DNA from: Marinobacter mangrovi
GTDB taxonomy: Bacteria; Pseudomonadota; Gammaproteobacteria; Pseudomonadales; Oleiphilaceae
Assembly: GCF_016798325.1 (NCBI RefSeq)
Contig: NZ_JAERVO010000003.1
Location: forward strand, 62,001-126,000
Length of the DNA: 64,000 nucleotides
Reading direction: 5' to 3'
Position numbers and translations under genes: made by a program. Shown here in pieces: positions 17,408-26,654 of the stretch (within the stretch, counting starts at the first letter, position 1; the number at the start of each line of letters is the position of its first letter). The notes beneath the pieces were generated by a model. It made no database searches and was not told where the DNA came from. It saw only the letters and a program-made list of their open reading frames with translations.

Positions 17408-18676
17408 ATGGAACTTTTCAAGACGACCGAATCCGAAGTCCGCGTTTATTCACGTGCTTTCCCGGTGATCTTCAACCGGGCCAAGAACGCACACCTGTAC
17501 ACCGAGGACGGCAAAGCCTACCTCGACTTCCTCGCAGGCGCGGGCTCGCTGAACTATGGTCACAACAACGATATCCTGAAGAAGGCCCTGTTGGAGTACA
17601 TTGAGAACGACGGCGTCAGCCAGGGTCTTGATATGTTCACGACGGCCAAGCACGACTTCATGGAAGCGTACAAGCAGTACATCCTTGAGCCGCGCGGCCT
17701 GGACTACAAGATGCAGTTCACCGGCCCGACCGGCACCAACTGTGTCGAGGCGGCGCTGAAGCTGGCGCGCAAGGTGAAGGGGCGTGACACCATCATCTCC
17801 TTCACCAACGGTTTCCACGGCGTGTCCCTGGGCGCGGTTGCGGCCACCGGTAACAAGCACCACCGTGGCGGTGCCGGCGTTCCGCTGGGCGGCGTGAACT
17901 TCATGCCGTACGACGGCTACCTGGGCGACGACGTTGATACCATCGCCGTGATGGACAAGATGCTGAGCGACGGTTCTTCCGGTATCGAACTGCCGGCCGC
18001 TGTGATTGTCGAAGCGGTACAGGGCGAGGGTGGTCTGAACGCGGCCAGCGCCGAGTGGCTGCAGAAGCTCGAGAAGCTGTGCCGCAAGCACGACATCCTG
18101 CTGATCGTTGACGACATCCAGGCGGGTAACGGTCGTACCGGCGAGTTCTTCAGCTTTGAATTCGCAGGCATCAAGCCGGATATCGTGACGGTGTCCAAGT
18201 CCCTGAGTGCCTACGGTCTGCCGATGGCCCTGGTGCTGTTCAAGCGTGAACTGGACGTGTGGACCTCCGGTGAGCACAACGGCACGTTCCGCGGCAACAA
18301 CATGGCCTTCGCCACCGCCAAGGCGGCGCTGGAGACCTACTGGAAAGACAACAGCTTCGCCGATGAGGTGAAGAAAAAGGCAGGCATCCTGAACGCTGGC
18401 CTGAAAGCGATCGCCGACGAATTCAAGGGCGAGTTCAAGCTCAAGGGCCGTGGCATGATGCAGGGCATCGCCTGTCGTGACGGCGACCTGGCCGGCAAGA
18501 TTTCGGCCCGCGCCTTCAAGAAAGACCTGATTATCGAAACCGCAGGTCCGGACGACGAAGTCGTCAAGTGCCTGATGCCGCTTACCATCAGTGAGGAAGA
18601 CCTGCAAAAAGGTCTGTCCCTGCTGAAGGAAAGCGTGGAAGAGATCATGAAGGAAGACATGAGCGAAGCCTCCTGA
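17408..18676 (+). CDS. ectB: Diaminobutyrate--2-oxoglutarate transaminase (EctB)
   Basis: EctB transfers the amino group of glutamate to L-aspartate-4-semialdehyde to give L-2,4-diaminobutyrate, the first committed step of ectoine synthesis. The 422-residue class-III aminotransferase shows [18 protein letters not shown] (near 103), the Asp-containing [15 protein letters not shown] (near 235) and the PLP-lysine region [15 protein letters not shown] (near 262). The ATG at 17408 follows an AAGAGG. The length and sequence are typical. The gene is separated from ask by about 160 bases that contain a long inverted repeat. Confidence 0.97.
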   Translation: MELFKTTESEVRVYSRAFPVIFNRAKNAHLYTEDGKAYLDFLAGAGSLNYGHNNDILKKALLEYIENDGVSQGLDMFTTAKHDFMEAYKQYILEPRGLDYKMQFTGPTGTNCVEAALKLARKVKGRDTIISFTNGFHGVSLGAVAATGNKHHRGGAGVPLGGVNFMPYDGYLGDDVDTIAVMDKMLSDGSSGIELPAAVIVEAVQGEGGLNAASAEWLQKLEKLCRKHDILLIVDDIQAGNGRTGEFFSFEFAGIKPDIVTVSKSLSAYGLPMALVLFKRELDVWTSGEHNGTFRGNNMAFATAKAALETYWKDNSFADEVKKKAGILNAGLKAIADEFKGEFKLKGRGMMQGIACRDGDLAGKISARAFKKDLIIETAGPDDEVVKCLMPLTISEEDLQKGLSLLKESVEEIMKEDMSEAS

Positions 18677-18738
18677 TCCAGGCAGTGCAGGAAGCCGAGA
18701 GGGACGGCAGGCGCGTGTAGGCGCGCCTTGTCATCCCT

Positions 18739-18788
18739 CGGGAGGGCCGCCTCCGGCCGGGACGCCGTCAGGCGCGACGGCCCTCCCG
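18739..18788 (+). other. Long inverted repeat between ectB and ask
   Basis: CGGGAGGGCCG (18739-18749) and CGGCCCTCCCG (18778-18788) are perfect 11-bp arms around a 28-base GC-rich loop, followed by CTTTAA. The stem could act as a partial terminator or an RNA processing barrier, lowering ask expression relative to ectAB. Confidence 0.45.
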
Positions 18789-18835
18789 CTTTAACACTCC
18801 CGGCGCCCATTCAGAAGCGACCGAAGATCAGAATC

Positions 18836-20284
18836 ATGACTAGCCAACAGCACACTGTAGAAAAAATCGGCGGTACGTCCATGAGCGACTACCAAGCCGT
18901 ACGTGACAACATCATTGTCGGTGATCGCAGCGCCGACGACCTCTACCAGCGTATTTTCGTGGTTTCCGCCTACGGCGGCGTGACCGATGAGCTGCTGGAG
19001 CACAAGAAGACCGGTGAGCCGGGCGTGTACGCCCTGTTTGCCGACGCCGAATCCGACTGGGCCTGGGGCGACGACCTCAGCAAGCTGACCCAGTTCCTGA
19101 CCGACTTCAACGGCGAACTGTTCGATGACCCGATGCTCAAGCAGCAGGCCGACCAGTTTATCGTGGACCGCATCGAAGGCGTCCGCGGCTGCCTGATCGA
19201 CCTCCAGCGCCTGTGCTCCTACGGCCAGTTCCAGCTGGAAGAGCACCTGCTGACCGTGCGCGAAATGCTGGCCGGCATCGGCGAGGCCCACAGCGCCTTT
19301 AACACGGCACTGAAGCTGCAGGCCGAAGGCATCAATGCCCGTTTCGTCGACCTGACCGGCTGGCGCGACAACGAACTGCTGCCGCTGGACGAGAAGCTGA
19401 AGCAGGCGTTCGACAATGTCGACCTGAGCCGCGAGCTGCCCATCTGTACCGGCTACGCCCAGTGCGAGGAAGGCCTCATGCGGACCTTCGACCGCGGCTA
19501 CAGCGAGATGACCTTCAGCCGCATTGCGGTCATCACGGAATCCGCCGAAGCGGTAATCCACAAGGAATATCACCTGAGTTCCGCCGATCCCAAGATCGTC
19601 GGCGAGGACAAGGTCGTTCCGATCGGTCGCACCAACTACGACGTGGCCGACCAGCTGGCCAACCTGGGGATGGAAGCGATTCACCCCCGGGCCGGTAAAG
19701 GCCTGCGCCAGAACGACATCCCGCTGCGGGTGAAGAACACCTTCGAGCCGGAGCACACCGGGACGCTGATCACCCGCGACTACATCAGCGAGAAGCCGCA
19801 GGTGGAAATCATCGCCGGCCGCAAGGGTGTGTTTGCGATCGAAGTGTTCGACCAGGACATGCAGGGCGATCCGGGTTCCGACCGCCGCATCCTGGACGTG
19901 CTGAGCCGCTTCAAGGTGCGTTGTGTCACCAAGGACACCAACGCCAATACGATCACGCACTACGTGGACAGCACCCTCAAGCACGTCAAGCGTGTGGTTC
20001 GCGCCCTGCAGGATGAATTCCCCAACGCGGAAATCGCCACCCGCAAGCTGGCGGTGGTCTCGGCCATCGGCAGCGACATGCAGGTGCCGGGCATCCTGGC
20101 CAAGACCGTGACCGCCCTGGCGGAAGAGGAAATCAGCATCGTCGCGCTGCACCAGTGCATGCGTCAGGTGGATATGCAGTTCATCATCGACGAGGACCAT
20201 TACGAGAAGGCGATCGCCAAGTTGCACGCCACCCTCATCGAGCCGCATAACCACGAATACGCCATCGTTGCAGCGGTCGGCTGA
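18836..20284 (+). CDS. ask: Ectoine-type aspartokinase (Ask_Ect)
   Basis: Aspartokinase phosphorylates aspartate, supplying aspartate semialdehyde for EctB. The 482-residue protein begins with VEKIGGTSM, the hallmark of the ectoine-linked aspartokinases, in place of the KFGGTSV of LysC. RTNYDVAD and VISETP-like positions follow, and two ACT-like regulatory segments occupy roughly 360-480 (FDQDM..., then VVSAIGSDMQVPGILAK). Specialised Ask_Ect enzymes are relieved of normal feedback inhibition and are normally found next to ectABC. Here it is the last gene of the ect operon, with no ectC behind it. The ATG at 18836 has no clear Shine-Dalgarno. Confidence 0.93.
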   Translation: MTSQQHTVEKIGGTSMSDYQAVRDNIIVGDRSADDLYQRIFVVSAYGGVTDELLEHKKTGEPGVYALFADAESDWAWGDDLSKLTQFLTDFNGELFDDPMLKQQADQFIVDRIEGVRGCLIDLQRLCSYGQFQLEEHLLTVREMLAGIGEAHSAFNTALKLQAEGINARFVDLTGWRDNELLPLDEKLKQAFDNVDLSRELPICTGYAQCEEGLMRTFDRGYSEMTFSRIAVITESAEAVIHKEYHLSSADPKIVGEDKVVPIGRTNYDVADQLANLGMEAIHPRAGKGLRQNDIPLRVKNTFEPEHTGTLITRDYISEKPQVEIIAGRKGVFAIEVFDQDMQGDPGSDRRILDVLSRFKVRCVTKDTNANTITHYVDSTLKHVKRVVRALQDEFPNAEIATRKLAVVSAIGSDMQVPGILAKTVTALAEEEISIVALHQCMRQVDMQFIIDEDHYEKAIAKLHATLIEPHNHEYAIVAAVG

Positions 20285-20292
20285 AGAGCCCC

Positions 20293-20311
20293 GGGACCCG
20301 ACAACGGGCCC
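20293..20311 (+). other. GC hairpin after ask
   Basis: GGG(A)CCCG and CGGGCCC pair around an ACAA tetraloop, nine bases after the ask stop. There is no U-tract, so a Rho-independent terminator is doubtful. It may mark the 3' end of the ect transcript. Confidence 0.35.
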
Positions 20312-20532
20312 GCCTTGGGCTGACAGAATTATCGGGGCCGGGAACGGTCGCCCTGGCTCCGGTAATGGAGGATGTCTTGCCTCCTGATCGGGCCGCCTGA
20401 ACTGCGAATTTCGGGCGGTTCCGATCACCTTTTGCGACTGCGTCCATCCCGCCGCTTCCTGTCTCTTCGGTTCAATCCGCCGGCTCACGATCGTCGTACA
20501 TACGGGTACATTCCAACCGGAACCCTCAGACG

Positions 20533-21600
20533 ATGCGAGATACCCGTTGGCCCGACCGCCCCGTATCGGCGGAACACACTGACGACCTGGACTTCGCGGA
20601 ACAACCGGCCCGCGCGCCCGAGGCGCTGCCGGCGTCCGACAGCGGCGGCGACAGCCTGTCGCTGATCTCCCATTATTTCCGCGATGCCGCCCATCATTCC
20701 CTGCTGGGGGAACGCGCCGAGCGCCGGCTGAGCACCCGACTCAATCGGGCCTTGCGCGTCCTGGAAACCCATCGTCAGCTGCCTCCCGGAACGCCACGCA
20801 CATTACGTGATGTGCTGGATGGCCACAGCGAAGCGGATTTCAGATCCCCCCACGCGCGTCGGGCGGTTCGTCTGGCGCTGGCCTGCCGCCGCACCCTGAT
20901 CGAGAGCAACCTGCGACTGGCGGTCCACCTGGCCCGACGCCATGCCAACCGCGGAATACCGCTGACGGACCTGATCCAGGACGGCAACATCGGTCTGATC
21001 AAGGCGGTGGAACGCTTCGCCCCGGACAAGGGCTTCCGCTTCTCCACCTACGCCTACTGGTGGATCAGTGAGGAGATCCGGCGCAGCCTCAAGCGCGGGC
21101 GTCGCATCGTGCGCACGCCGGAACAGGTGGTGGATGAGATCCGCGCCCTGCAGGCCGCCACCCACAAGCTGCAACAGGCCTCCGGTCAGGCGCCGTCGGC
21201 CCGGGAGCTGGCCAGCCACCTGGATACCACGCCGGAACGGGTCGAAGAATTGCGCGGGCTGTCCGTGCCGGAAGTGTCCACGGAGACGCCGCTCAGTGAC
21301 AGCGAGGATATCCGCCTGGGCGACGCACTGGCGTCGGAAGCCCACCACACCCAGCCGGACCTGGCGCTGGTGCCTCGCGATCAGCAACGTCTGATGGATG
21401 ATATCCTGTCCAACCTGACGGACCGGGAGCGGGACATCCTGTGCCGCCGCTTTGGCCTGGGGCTGCCCGAGCCGGAAACGCTGCAAAGCATCTCCGAGCA
21501 TCTGGGCATCAGCCGCGAGCGGGTTCGTCAAATCGAGAAGGGTGCGCTGGCCAAGCTGCGGTCCCAGTACGCCAATCTGGCCAGCCTGGCTGGCAACTGA
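20533..21600 (+). CDS. Group 2 sigma-70 family RNA polymerase sigma factor (RpoS-related paralogue)
   Basis: This is a 355-residue primary-like sigma factor without region 1.1. A region 1.2 remnant is near 45-75. Regions 2.1-2.4 span about 118-205, with NLRLAVHLARRHANRGIPLTDLIQDGNIGL and the DNA-melting stretch FRFSTYAYWW. Region 3 spans about 210-265. Region 4 spans about 290-345 with LTDRERDILCRRFGLG and the helix-turn-helix ISRERVRQIEKGAL. The -10 recognition helix reads ISEEIRRSLKRGRRIVR, clearly different from RpoS (WIRQTIERAIMNQTRTIR), so promoter preference may differ. It lies 250 bases after the ectoine operon on the same strand. I cannot say whether the organism also has a canonical RpoS. 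Confidence 0.88.
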   Translation: MRDTRWPDRPVSAEHTDDLDFAEQPARAPEALPASDSGGDSLSLISHYFRDAAHHSLLGERAERRLSTRLNRALRVLETHRQLPPGTPRTLRDVLDGHSEADFRSPHARRAVRLALACRRTLIESNLRLAVHLARRHANRGIPLTDLIQDGNIGLIKAVERFAPDKGFRFSTYAYWWISEEIRRSLKRGRRIVRTPEQVVDEIRALQAATHKLQQASGQAPSARELASHLDTTPERVEELRGLSVPEVSTETPLSDSEDIRLGDALASEAHHTQPDLALVPRDQQRLMDDILSNLTDRERDILCRRFGLGLPEPETLQSISEHLGISRERVRQIEKGALAKLRSQYANLASLAGN

Positions 21601-21603
21601 AGC

Positions 21604-22065
21604 TCAGGCGCTGACCGTCGGCGCCGCCAGCAGCCACACGGCAGCCAGGATCTGGCACAGGCACGCCACCAGGGTGAGCACCATGCGTAGCCGACGGTAC
21701 CACCCCGGCCAATACAGGCGCATCCAGCGCACATCCACGATGTAGAGGATCAGGTAGGCCAGGGGATAGACCACGGTTTGTGCCGTCAGTGGCAGCAACA
21801 AAGCCAGACCGGCGGTGAGGAAGAACAGCTGGCTGATCACCAGCGTCCAGATGGGGGACAAGGGAAAACAGCGCTGCTCCAGCTGCAGGGCGATCGGCCA
21901 GTAGACGCCGGCCATGAACGCCAATACGCCGGCGCTGTAGATGTAGAACAGTTTCACACACAACGCTTCAGCGACCGGCCAGAGGATGATCGCCAGTGCC
22001 CCGAAGATGAACGGCACCAGACCGGCAAGTCCGATGGCGGTGGCCAGTCGAGCAACCGCAATCAT
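21604..22065 (-). CDS. DUF3429 family membrane protein
   Basis: This 153-residue protein has five hydrophobic segments: about 5-28, 40-58, 72-95, 100-112 and 128-148. The conserved FYIYSAGVLAFMAGVYWP stretch (near 40) and RWMRLYWPGWYRRLR (near 113) fit DUF3429. The function is unknown. It overlaps the end of the preceding DUF6482 gene by 4 bases (22062-22065), so the two are co-translated. Its stop is three bases from the stop of the convergent sigma factor gene. Confidence 0.82.
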   Translation of the reverse strand: MIAVARLATAIGLAGLVPFIFGALAIILWPVAEALCVKLFYIYSAGVLAFMAGVYWPIALQLEQRCFPLSPIWTLVISQLFFLTAGLALLLPLTAQTVVYPLAYLILYIVDVRWMRLYWPGWYRRLRMVLTLVACLCQILAAVWLLAAPTVSA

Positions 22066-22379
22066 GAGCGGCGGTCCTGCACGCGAATGCGCATTGGCTC
22101 GGCGGGGGCGTTCAGCCCCACCATCTCGTCATAGGCGGAGGCATGAACGACTTCCGTGCGCTTCACATCGAACGAACCCAGCAGATCCTGCGCCTGCCAG
22201 GCACTCTTGAGAAGACGCGTCTTGCCCTGGTCGTCGGACAGCACCTGCATACCGTCTTCCAGATGCAGTCTCGCCATGTAGAACTGACCTTCGAGGGATA
22301 ACAGCTCAAGCAGATCGATCTGCGGGTTGCCCCGCTGCCTGAGTTCCTCCAGCGTGATACGCACGTTTATACCCTCCAT
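22062..22379 (-). CDS. DUF6482-like small cytoplasmic protein
   Basis: This is a 105-residue protein with no membrane segment or signal. It contains the stretch IDLLELLSLEGQFYMARLHL (near 20), common in small NA(K)-containing proteins of marine gammaproteobacteria that I recall as DUF6482. The ATG at 22379 is chosen; a TTG four codons upstream is possible. Its stop overlaps the start of the DUF3429 gene. The function is unknown. Confidence 0.7.
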   Translation of the reverse strand: MEGINVRITLEELRQRGNPQIDLLELLSLEGQFYMARLHLEDGMQVLSDDQGKTRLLKSAWQAQDLLGSFDVKRTEVVHASAYDEMVGLNAPAEPMRIRVQDRRS

Positions 22380-22451
22380 CGGGCCAGACAAGCTGCACCC
22401 GGCGTTGCGTGTAAAACCTGCGAAGACATACGCCGGACCGGCGGGATAGGA

Positions 22452-23069
22452 TCAGACGGCCGACGAATCCGGTCGGGGAAATGACGCGTCGCCGGCCAGT
22501 TCGGCACAGACCGGATGCTGGGGACAGTGCCAGAGGTGGTCGTTCACCATGCCCACGGCCTGCATGAACGCGTAGACAATGGTGGGCCCGACGAACGTGA
22601 ACCCGCGTTTCTTGAGGGCCCTGGAAAGCGCCTCGGCTTCCGGCGTCGTGGCCGGCACGTCGGACAGCTCGCGCCAGGCGCCCTGAATGGGTCGGTAGTC
22701 CACGAACGACCAGAGGAACTCGGAAAACGACTGGCCCTGCTCGGGAAATGCCAAAAAGGCCCGGGCGTTCTTGACGATGGACTGCACCTTGAGCCGGTTG
22801 CGGACAATACCGGGATCCTGCAGCAGCTCGGCAATGCGGGCGTCGTCGTAGCGGGCGATCTTCTCCGGGTCGAAGTCGTCGAACGCCGCCTCGTAGTTGC
22901 CCTGTTTGCGCAGGATGGTGATCCAGCTCAGGCCGGCCTGCTGGCCATCGAGGCAGAGCTTGGCGAACAGCTCCCGATCATCGGAGACCGGGCGCCCCCA
23001 CACGTTGTCGTGATAATCGACGTAGAGCGGGTCCGTGCCACACCAGCCACAGCGGTTGTCTGCGTCCAT
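22452..23069 (-). CDS. tag: DNA-3-methyladenine glycosylase I
   Basis: Tag excises 3-methyladenine from alkylated DNA as the first step of base excision repair. The 205-residue protein begins with the zinc-binding RCGWCGTDPLYVDYHD, has the helix-hairpin-helix region with DGQQAGLSWITILRK (near 41), and ends with the zinc-ligand region VNDHLWHCPQHP near 175. It is the typical length. It lies 30 bases after pdxH and is read in the same direction, so the two may be cotranscribed. Confidence 0.94.
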   Translation of the reverse strand: MDADNRCGWCGTDPLYVDYHDNVWGRPVSDDRELFAKLCLDGQQAGLSWITILRKQGNYEAAFDDFDPEKIARYDDARIAELLQDPGIVRNRLKVQSIVKNARAFLAFPEQGQSFSEFLWSFVDYRPIQGAWRELSDVPATTPEAEALSRALKKRGFTFVGPTIVYAFMQAVGMVNDHLWHCPQHPVCAELAGDASFPRPDSSAV

Positions 23070-23099
23070 ACCGACTCCTTCCCAACAGTTTTGTTCTGG

Positions 23100-23735
23100 C
23101 TACGGTTGCAGCCGCTGAATGCGCCAATGGCCGTCGTCACGCACGTATTCGAAGCGGTCGTGCAGTCGGCTGGGCCGGCCCTGCCAGAATTCAAACCGCT
23201 CAGGGACCAGACGGTAGCCCCCCCAGAACGACGGCAACGGCACCTCACCCTTCTGGAAACGCTGCTTCATCTCTGCGACTTTCTGCTCCAGCAGCCCGCG
23301 CGAGGTGATGGCCTGGCTCTGTTCGGACACCCACGCACCGATCTGGCTGCCCCGTGGCCGGGATGAAAAATAGCGCAACGACTCGGTCTTGCTGACCTTC
23401 TCCACCGCGCCCTGTATGATCACCTGGCGATTCAGGGCCAGCCAGGGGAACAACATGGCCGCGCGTGGATTCTCGGCCAATTCGTGAGCCTTGCGGCTCC
23501 CGTAATTGGTGTAGAACACAAAGCCGGCACCGTCGAAATACTTCAGCAATACCGTCCTCAGGCCGGGCTGCCCGTTGGCACCAACGGTGCTCAATGACAG
23601 TGCATTGGGCTCCAGCACGCCCGCTTCCCGGGCATGGTTGAACCAGGTTTCAAACTGGCGCACCGGATCCGCATCCAGTTGATCACGATCGAGCCCCTCG
23701 GACTCGAAATCCCGGCGCATGTCACTGATATCCAT
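23100..23735 (-). CDS. pdxH: Pyridoxamine/pyridoxine 5'-phosphate oxidase
   Basis: PdxH oxidises PNP or PMP to pyridoxal 5'-phosphate using FMN and O2, in the last step of vitamin B6 synthesis and salvage. The protein has 211 residues when started at the ATG at 23735. The FMN- and substrate-binding stretches RTVLLKYFDGAGFVFYTN (near 60), SRKAHELAENPRAA (near 80), SRPRGSQIGAWVSEQS (near 128) and the C-terminal WQGRPSRLHDRFEY with the terminal QRLQP are all present. A 52-residue upstream extension without family similarity is rejected. Confidence 0.95.
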   Translation of the reverse strand: MDISDMRRDFESEGLDRDQLDADPVRQFETWFNHAREAGVLEPNALSLSTVGANGQPGLRTVLLKYFDGAGFVFYTNYGSRKAHELAENPRAAMLFPWLALNRQVIIQGAVEKVSKTESLRYFSSRPRGSQIGAWVSEQSQAITSRGLLEQKVAEMKQRFQKGEVPLPSFWGGYRLVPERFEFWQGRPSRLHDRFEYVRDDGHWRIQRLQP

Positions 23736-24296
23736 AATGTCGTCCCATCGCGACCTGTCTCGCCCAGGCCTGCTACCCATACATTCGATCACCGCACCAC
23801 CGGCGGATGCAGGCGGCTGACGTCCGCCTGAAACATACGCGCTGACGGCCACCACCGGTTCACGCCCCGCCACGCCGCGATTGGCTGGCATGGCCGTTGC
23901 TCCTTTCCGGAACTGGAAGCTTCCCGGGGCCCGGCACGATCGGAATCGGCCCTACAACCCCGAACGACACCCGGCGATGCGTTGCGGGCCCTCATGATAC
24001 GGCGATGTGTGGCCTGATGGTATGTCGCGATCGTCGCATCAGCCTGCCACCCAACTTGATCCAGGTCATTATTTAGATGCCAAAGGTTTTTCGGGGCCGG
24101 ATAATGGAGCGGGAATTGCCTAATCTGTTATGTATGTCGAACCGACGCACCGTTCTAGCCTTTGATTTTAGGCTTTGGTAGCGTGCAGAACAGTTTTGCC
24201 AGGGAAGGAAGGCGCGTGTATGAGTGGGATTTCAAATTTTTACTATACTGAATAAATCATGGGGTAGAAGGCCGCGAGCCTCGCAGGACCACCTGA
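23736..24296. other. Divergent intergenic region between pdxH and proV
   Basis: The 561 bases have no gene I can support. The AT-rich final 120 bases carry the proV upstream region with a sigma-S-like -10 element. An imperfect hairpin GCCTTTGATTTTAGGC lies near 24159-24174. A 12-codon ORF with a good Shine-Dalgarno (24220-24255) overlaps the -10 and is treated as chance. Confidence 0.5.
24243..24249 (+). promoter_or_regulatory. Sigma-S-like -10 element upstream of proVWX
   Basis: CTATACT matches the extended sigma-S -10 consensus exactly, including the C at -13, about 48 bases before the proV start. No good -35 is present at 17 bases, as is common for sigma-S promoters. Osmotic control of proU-type transporters makes this plausible. 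Confidence 0.5.
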
Positions 24297-25487
24297 ATGA
24301 AACCAAAAGTTGTTATCAAACACCTCTTCAAGGTCTTCGGAGATAACCCGGAAGAGGCAATGGCCCTGGTCAGACAGGGCGTTGGCAAGGCCGACATCTT
24401 CAAACAAACGGGTATGACCCTCGGCGTCATGGATGCCTCCTTCGAGATCTACGAAGGGGAGATCTTCGTCATCATGGGGCTTTCCGGTTCCGGCAAATCC
24501 ACCCTGGTACGTCTGCTTAATCGCCTGATCGAGCCCACCGACGGTGAGGTCTGGGTCGGCGACCAGAACATCTCCTCTCTCTCGGAAACCGAGCTCAACG
24601 AACTGCGCCGCAAGAAGATGAGCATGGTGTTCCAGTCCTTCGCCCTCATGCCCCACATGAACGTGATCGACAACGCCGCGTTTGGCCTGGAGTTGTCCGG
24701 TGTGCCGCGGGACGAGCGCCACAAGCGGGCCCGGGCGGCGCTGGCGCAGGTCGGTCTCGAGGCCAACGCCCGCAGCTATCCGGACGAGCTGTCCGGCGGC
24801 ATGCAGCAGCGCGTCGGCCTGGCCCGGGCGCTGGCCAATGATCCCGAGATCATGCTGATGGACGAGGCCTTCTCGGCGCTGGATCCCCTGATCCGGACCG
24901 AAATGCAGGACGAACTCGTCAAGCTGCAGAAGGACTCCAAGCGCACGGTCATCTTCATTTCCCACGACCTGGACGAAGCCATGCGTATCGGCGATCGCAT
25001 CGCCATCATGGAAGGCGGTCGCGTGGTCCAGGTCGGTACACCTGACGAGATTCTCAAGAACCCGGCCGACGATTACGTGCGCTCCTTCTTCCGGGGCGTC
25101 GACGTGTCCACCGTGCTCTCCGCCAAGGACGTGGCCACCAAGAAACAGGTGACCGTCATCGAGCGCGAAGGGGCCGGCATTCCGGCCGCCGTGCAGCGCC
25201 TGCGCCACAACGAGCGTGACTTCGGCTACGTGGTCAGCCCGGACCAGGTGTATCACGGCGTGGTGTCGCTGGATTCCCTCCAGGCGGCGGAAAAGAACGG
25301 TCAGCGCGTGAGCGATGCCCTGCTGCCCGATATTGATCCGATCAACGCCTCCACCCCCTTGACCGACGTCATCGGACCGGTGGCCGAAGCCCCCTGTGGC
25401 CTGGCGGTCGTCGACGAGAACGGTCACTACCTGGGTGTCATTTCAAAAGCAGCGTTGCTGCAGGCTCTGGATCGGGAGGGCGAATAA
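24297..25487 (+). CDS. proV: Glycine betaine/proline ABC transporter ATPase (ProV)
   Basis: ProV powers ProU-type import of glycine betaine, proline betaine or related osmoprotectants. The 396-residue protein has Walker [10 protein letters not shown] (near 62), signature [15 protein letters not shown] (near 164), Walker [14 protein letters not shown] (near 185), H-loop FISHDLDEA (near 220) and a C-terminal pair of CBS-like segments (about 280-390) that sense ionic strength in this family. It is followed one base after its stop by proW. Confidence 0.95.
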   Translation: MKPKVVIKHLFKVFGDNPEEAMALVRQGVGKADIFKQTGMTLGVMDASFEIYEGEIFVIMGLSGSGKSTLVRLLNRLIEPTDGEVWVGDQNISSLSETELNELRRKKMSMVFQSFALMPHMNVIDNAAFGLELSGVPRDERHKRARAALAQVGLEANARSYPDELSGGMQQRVGLARALANDPEIMLMDEAFSALDPLIRTEMQDELVKLQKDSKRTVIFISHDLDEAMRIGDRIAIMEGGRVVQVGTPDEILKNPADDYVRSFFRGVDVSTVLSAKDVATKKQVTVIEREGAGIPAAVQRLRHNERDFGYVVSPDQVYHGVVSLDSLQAAEKNGQRVSDALLPDIDPINASTPLTDVIGPVAEAPCGLAVVDENGHYLGVISKAALLQALDREGE

Positions 25488-25488
25488 C

Positions 25489-26619
25489 ATGGCGGATAAC
25501 AACACCTCACAGACAGGCGATACCGCTCCCCAGGACACGGGCGGCGCCAACCCCTGGGCCAACGCGACCCAACAACAGGGCTCCGGCGGCGATGCCAGCA
25601 ATCCCTGGGGTGCGGCCAGTGGCGGCGCGGATGCCGGCGGCGACGGCGGTGCCAGTTGGTTGAACGGCGCCGACCAGGTGGACGTGGTCCACAACACCCT
25701 GGCCCATCCGTTCCAGACCGAGTGGTTCGACATCCAGGGTGGCGTCGAACACGGCATCGACTGGATCGTCGACAACTTCCGGGTGTTCTTCCAGCTGGTC
25801 AAACAGCCGGTGGATCTGGCCCTCGGCTTCTTCGATTCGACGCTGCTCAGCGTGCCACCGGTGGTCATGATCATCCTCTTCGGCCTGGTGGCCTGGCAGC
25901 TGGCCGGCATCCGGCTGGCCATTGCGGCGATGGTCGGCATGACCGCCATGGGCGCCATCGGGGCCTGGCACGAGGCTATGACCACCCTGTCGCTGGTGAT
26001 CACCTCCGTGCTGTTCTGCATGATCATCGGGATCCCGTCCGGCATCTGGATGGCCAAGAGCGACACCGTATCCCGCGTCATTCGCCCGATTCTCGACGCC
26101 ATGCAGACCACTCCGGCGTTCGTCTACCTGGTGCCCATTGTCATGCTGTTCGGCATCGGTAACGTGCCGGGCGTCATCGTCACCATCATCTTTGCCGTGG
26201 CACCGGTGATCCGGCTGACCAACCTGGGGATACGGCAGGTGCCGTCGGACCTGGTGGAAGCGTCCCGTTCGTTCGGCGCCAATTCCCGTCAGCTGTTGTT
26301 CAAGGTCCAGCTGCCGCTGGCGATGCCCACGATCATGGCCGGCGTGAACCAGACGCTGATGCTGGCCCTGTCGATGGTCGTCATTGCCTCGATGATTGCC
26401 GTTCCGGGCCTGGGGCTGATGGTCCTGCGGGGCATCGGCCGGCTGGATATCGGCCTGGCCACCGTCGGCGGCATCGGCATTGTCATCATGGCCATCATCC
26501 TGGATCGCATGACCCAGGCACTGGGCCAGGACTCCCGGAATCGGGGGACCCGTCACTGGTACGAATCAGGCCCCGTGGGGCTGATCTACTCACTGATAAA
26601 AAAGAAGAAAGAAGCCTGA
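25489..26619 (+). CDS. proW: Glycine betaine/proline ABC transporter permease (ProW)
   Basis: This is a 376-residue permease. The first 85 residues are a cytoplasmic Gly/Asn/Gln/Ala-rich tail ([16 protein letters not shown] and similar), followed by hydrophobic segments near 115-135, 140-160, 165-190 and further on. The EAA loop is [23 protein letters not shown] (near 247). The ATG at 25489 overlaps nothing but sits directly after the proV TAA, with GGAGGGCG upstream. It forms the channel for ProVX. The low-complexity N-terminus is longer than in many homologues but is known in E. coli ProW. Confidence 0.94.
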   Translation: MADNNTSQTGDTAPQDTGGANPWANATQQQGSGGDASNPWGAASGGADAGGDGGASWLNGADQVDVVHNTLAHPFQTEWFDIQGGVEHGIDWIVDNFRVFFQLVKQPVDLALGFFDSTLLSVPPVVMIILFGLVAWQLAGIRLAIAAMVGMTAMGAIGAWHEAMTTLSLVITSVLFCMIIGIPSGIWMAKSDTVSRVIRPILDAMQTTPAFVYLVPIVMLFGIGNVPGVIVTIIFAVAPVIRLTNLGIRQVPSDLVEASRSFGANSRQLLFKVQLPLAMPTIMAGVNQTLMLALSMVVIASMIAVPGLGLMVLRGIGRLDIGLATVGGIGIVIMAIILDRMTQALGQDSRNRGTRHWYESGPVGLIYSLIKKKKEA

Positions 26620-26654
26620 ACAAGGCTTTAAACCCGAAGCAGGAGGAGAATTAA

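Noticed and set aside
20293-20311. Rho-independent terminator after ask
   Set aside because: The stem is good but no U-tract follows; it is listed only as a hairpin.
24220-24255. 11-residue ORF (MSGISNFYYTE) with a good Shine-Dalgarno before proV
   Set aside because: It overlaps the -10 element, would not be within the transcript if that promoter is used, and is too short to judge.
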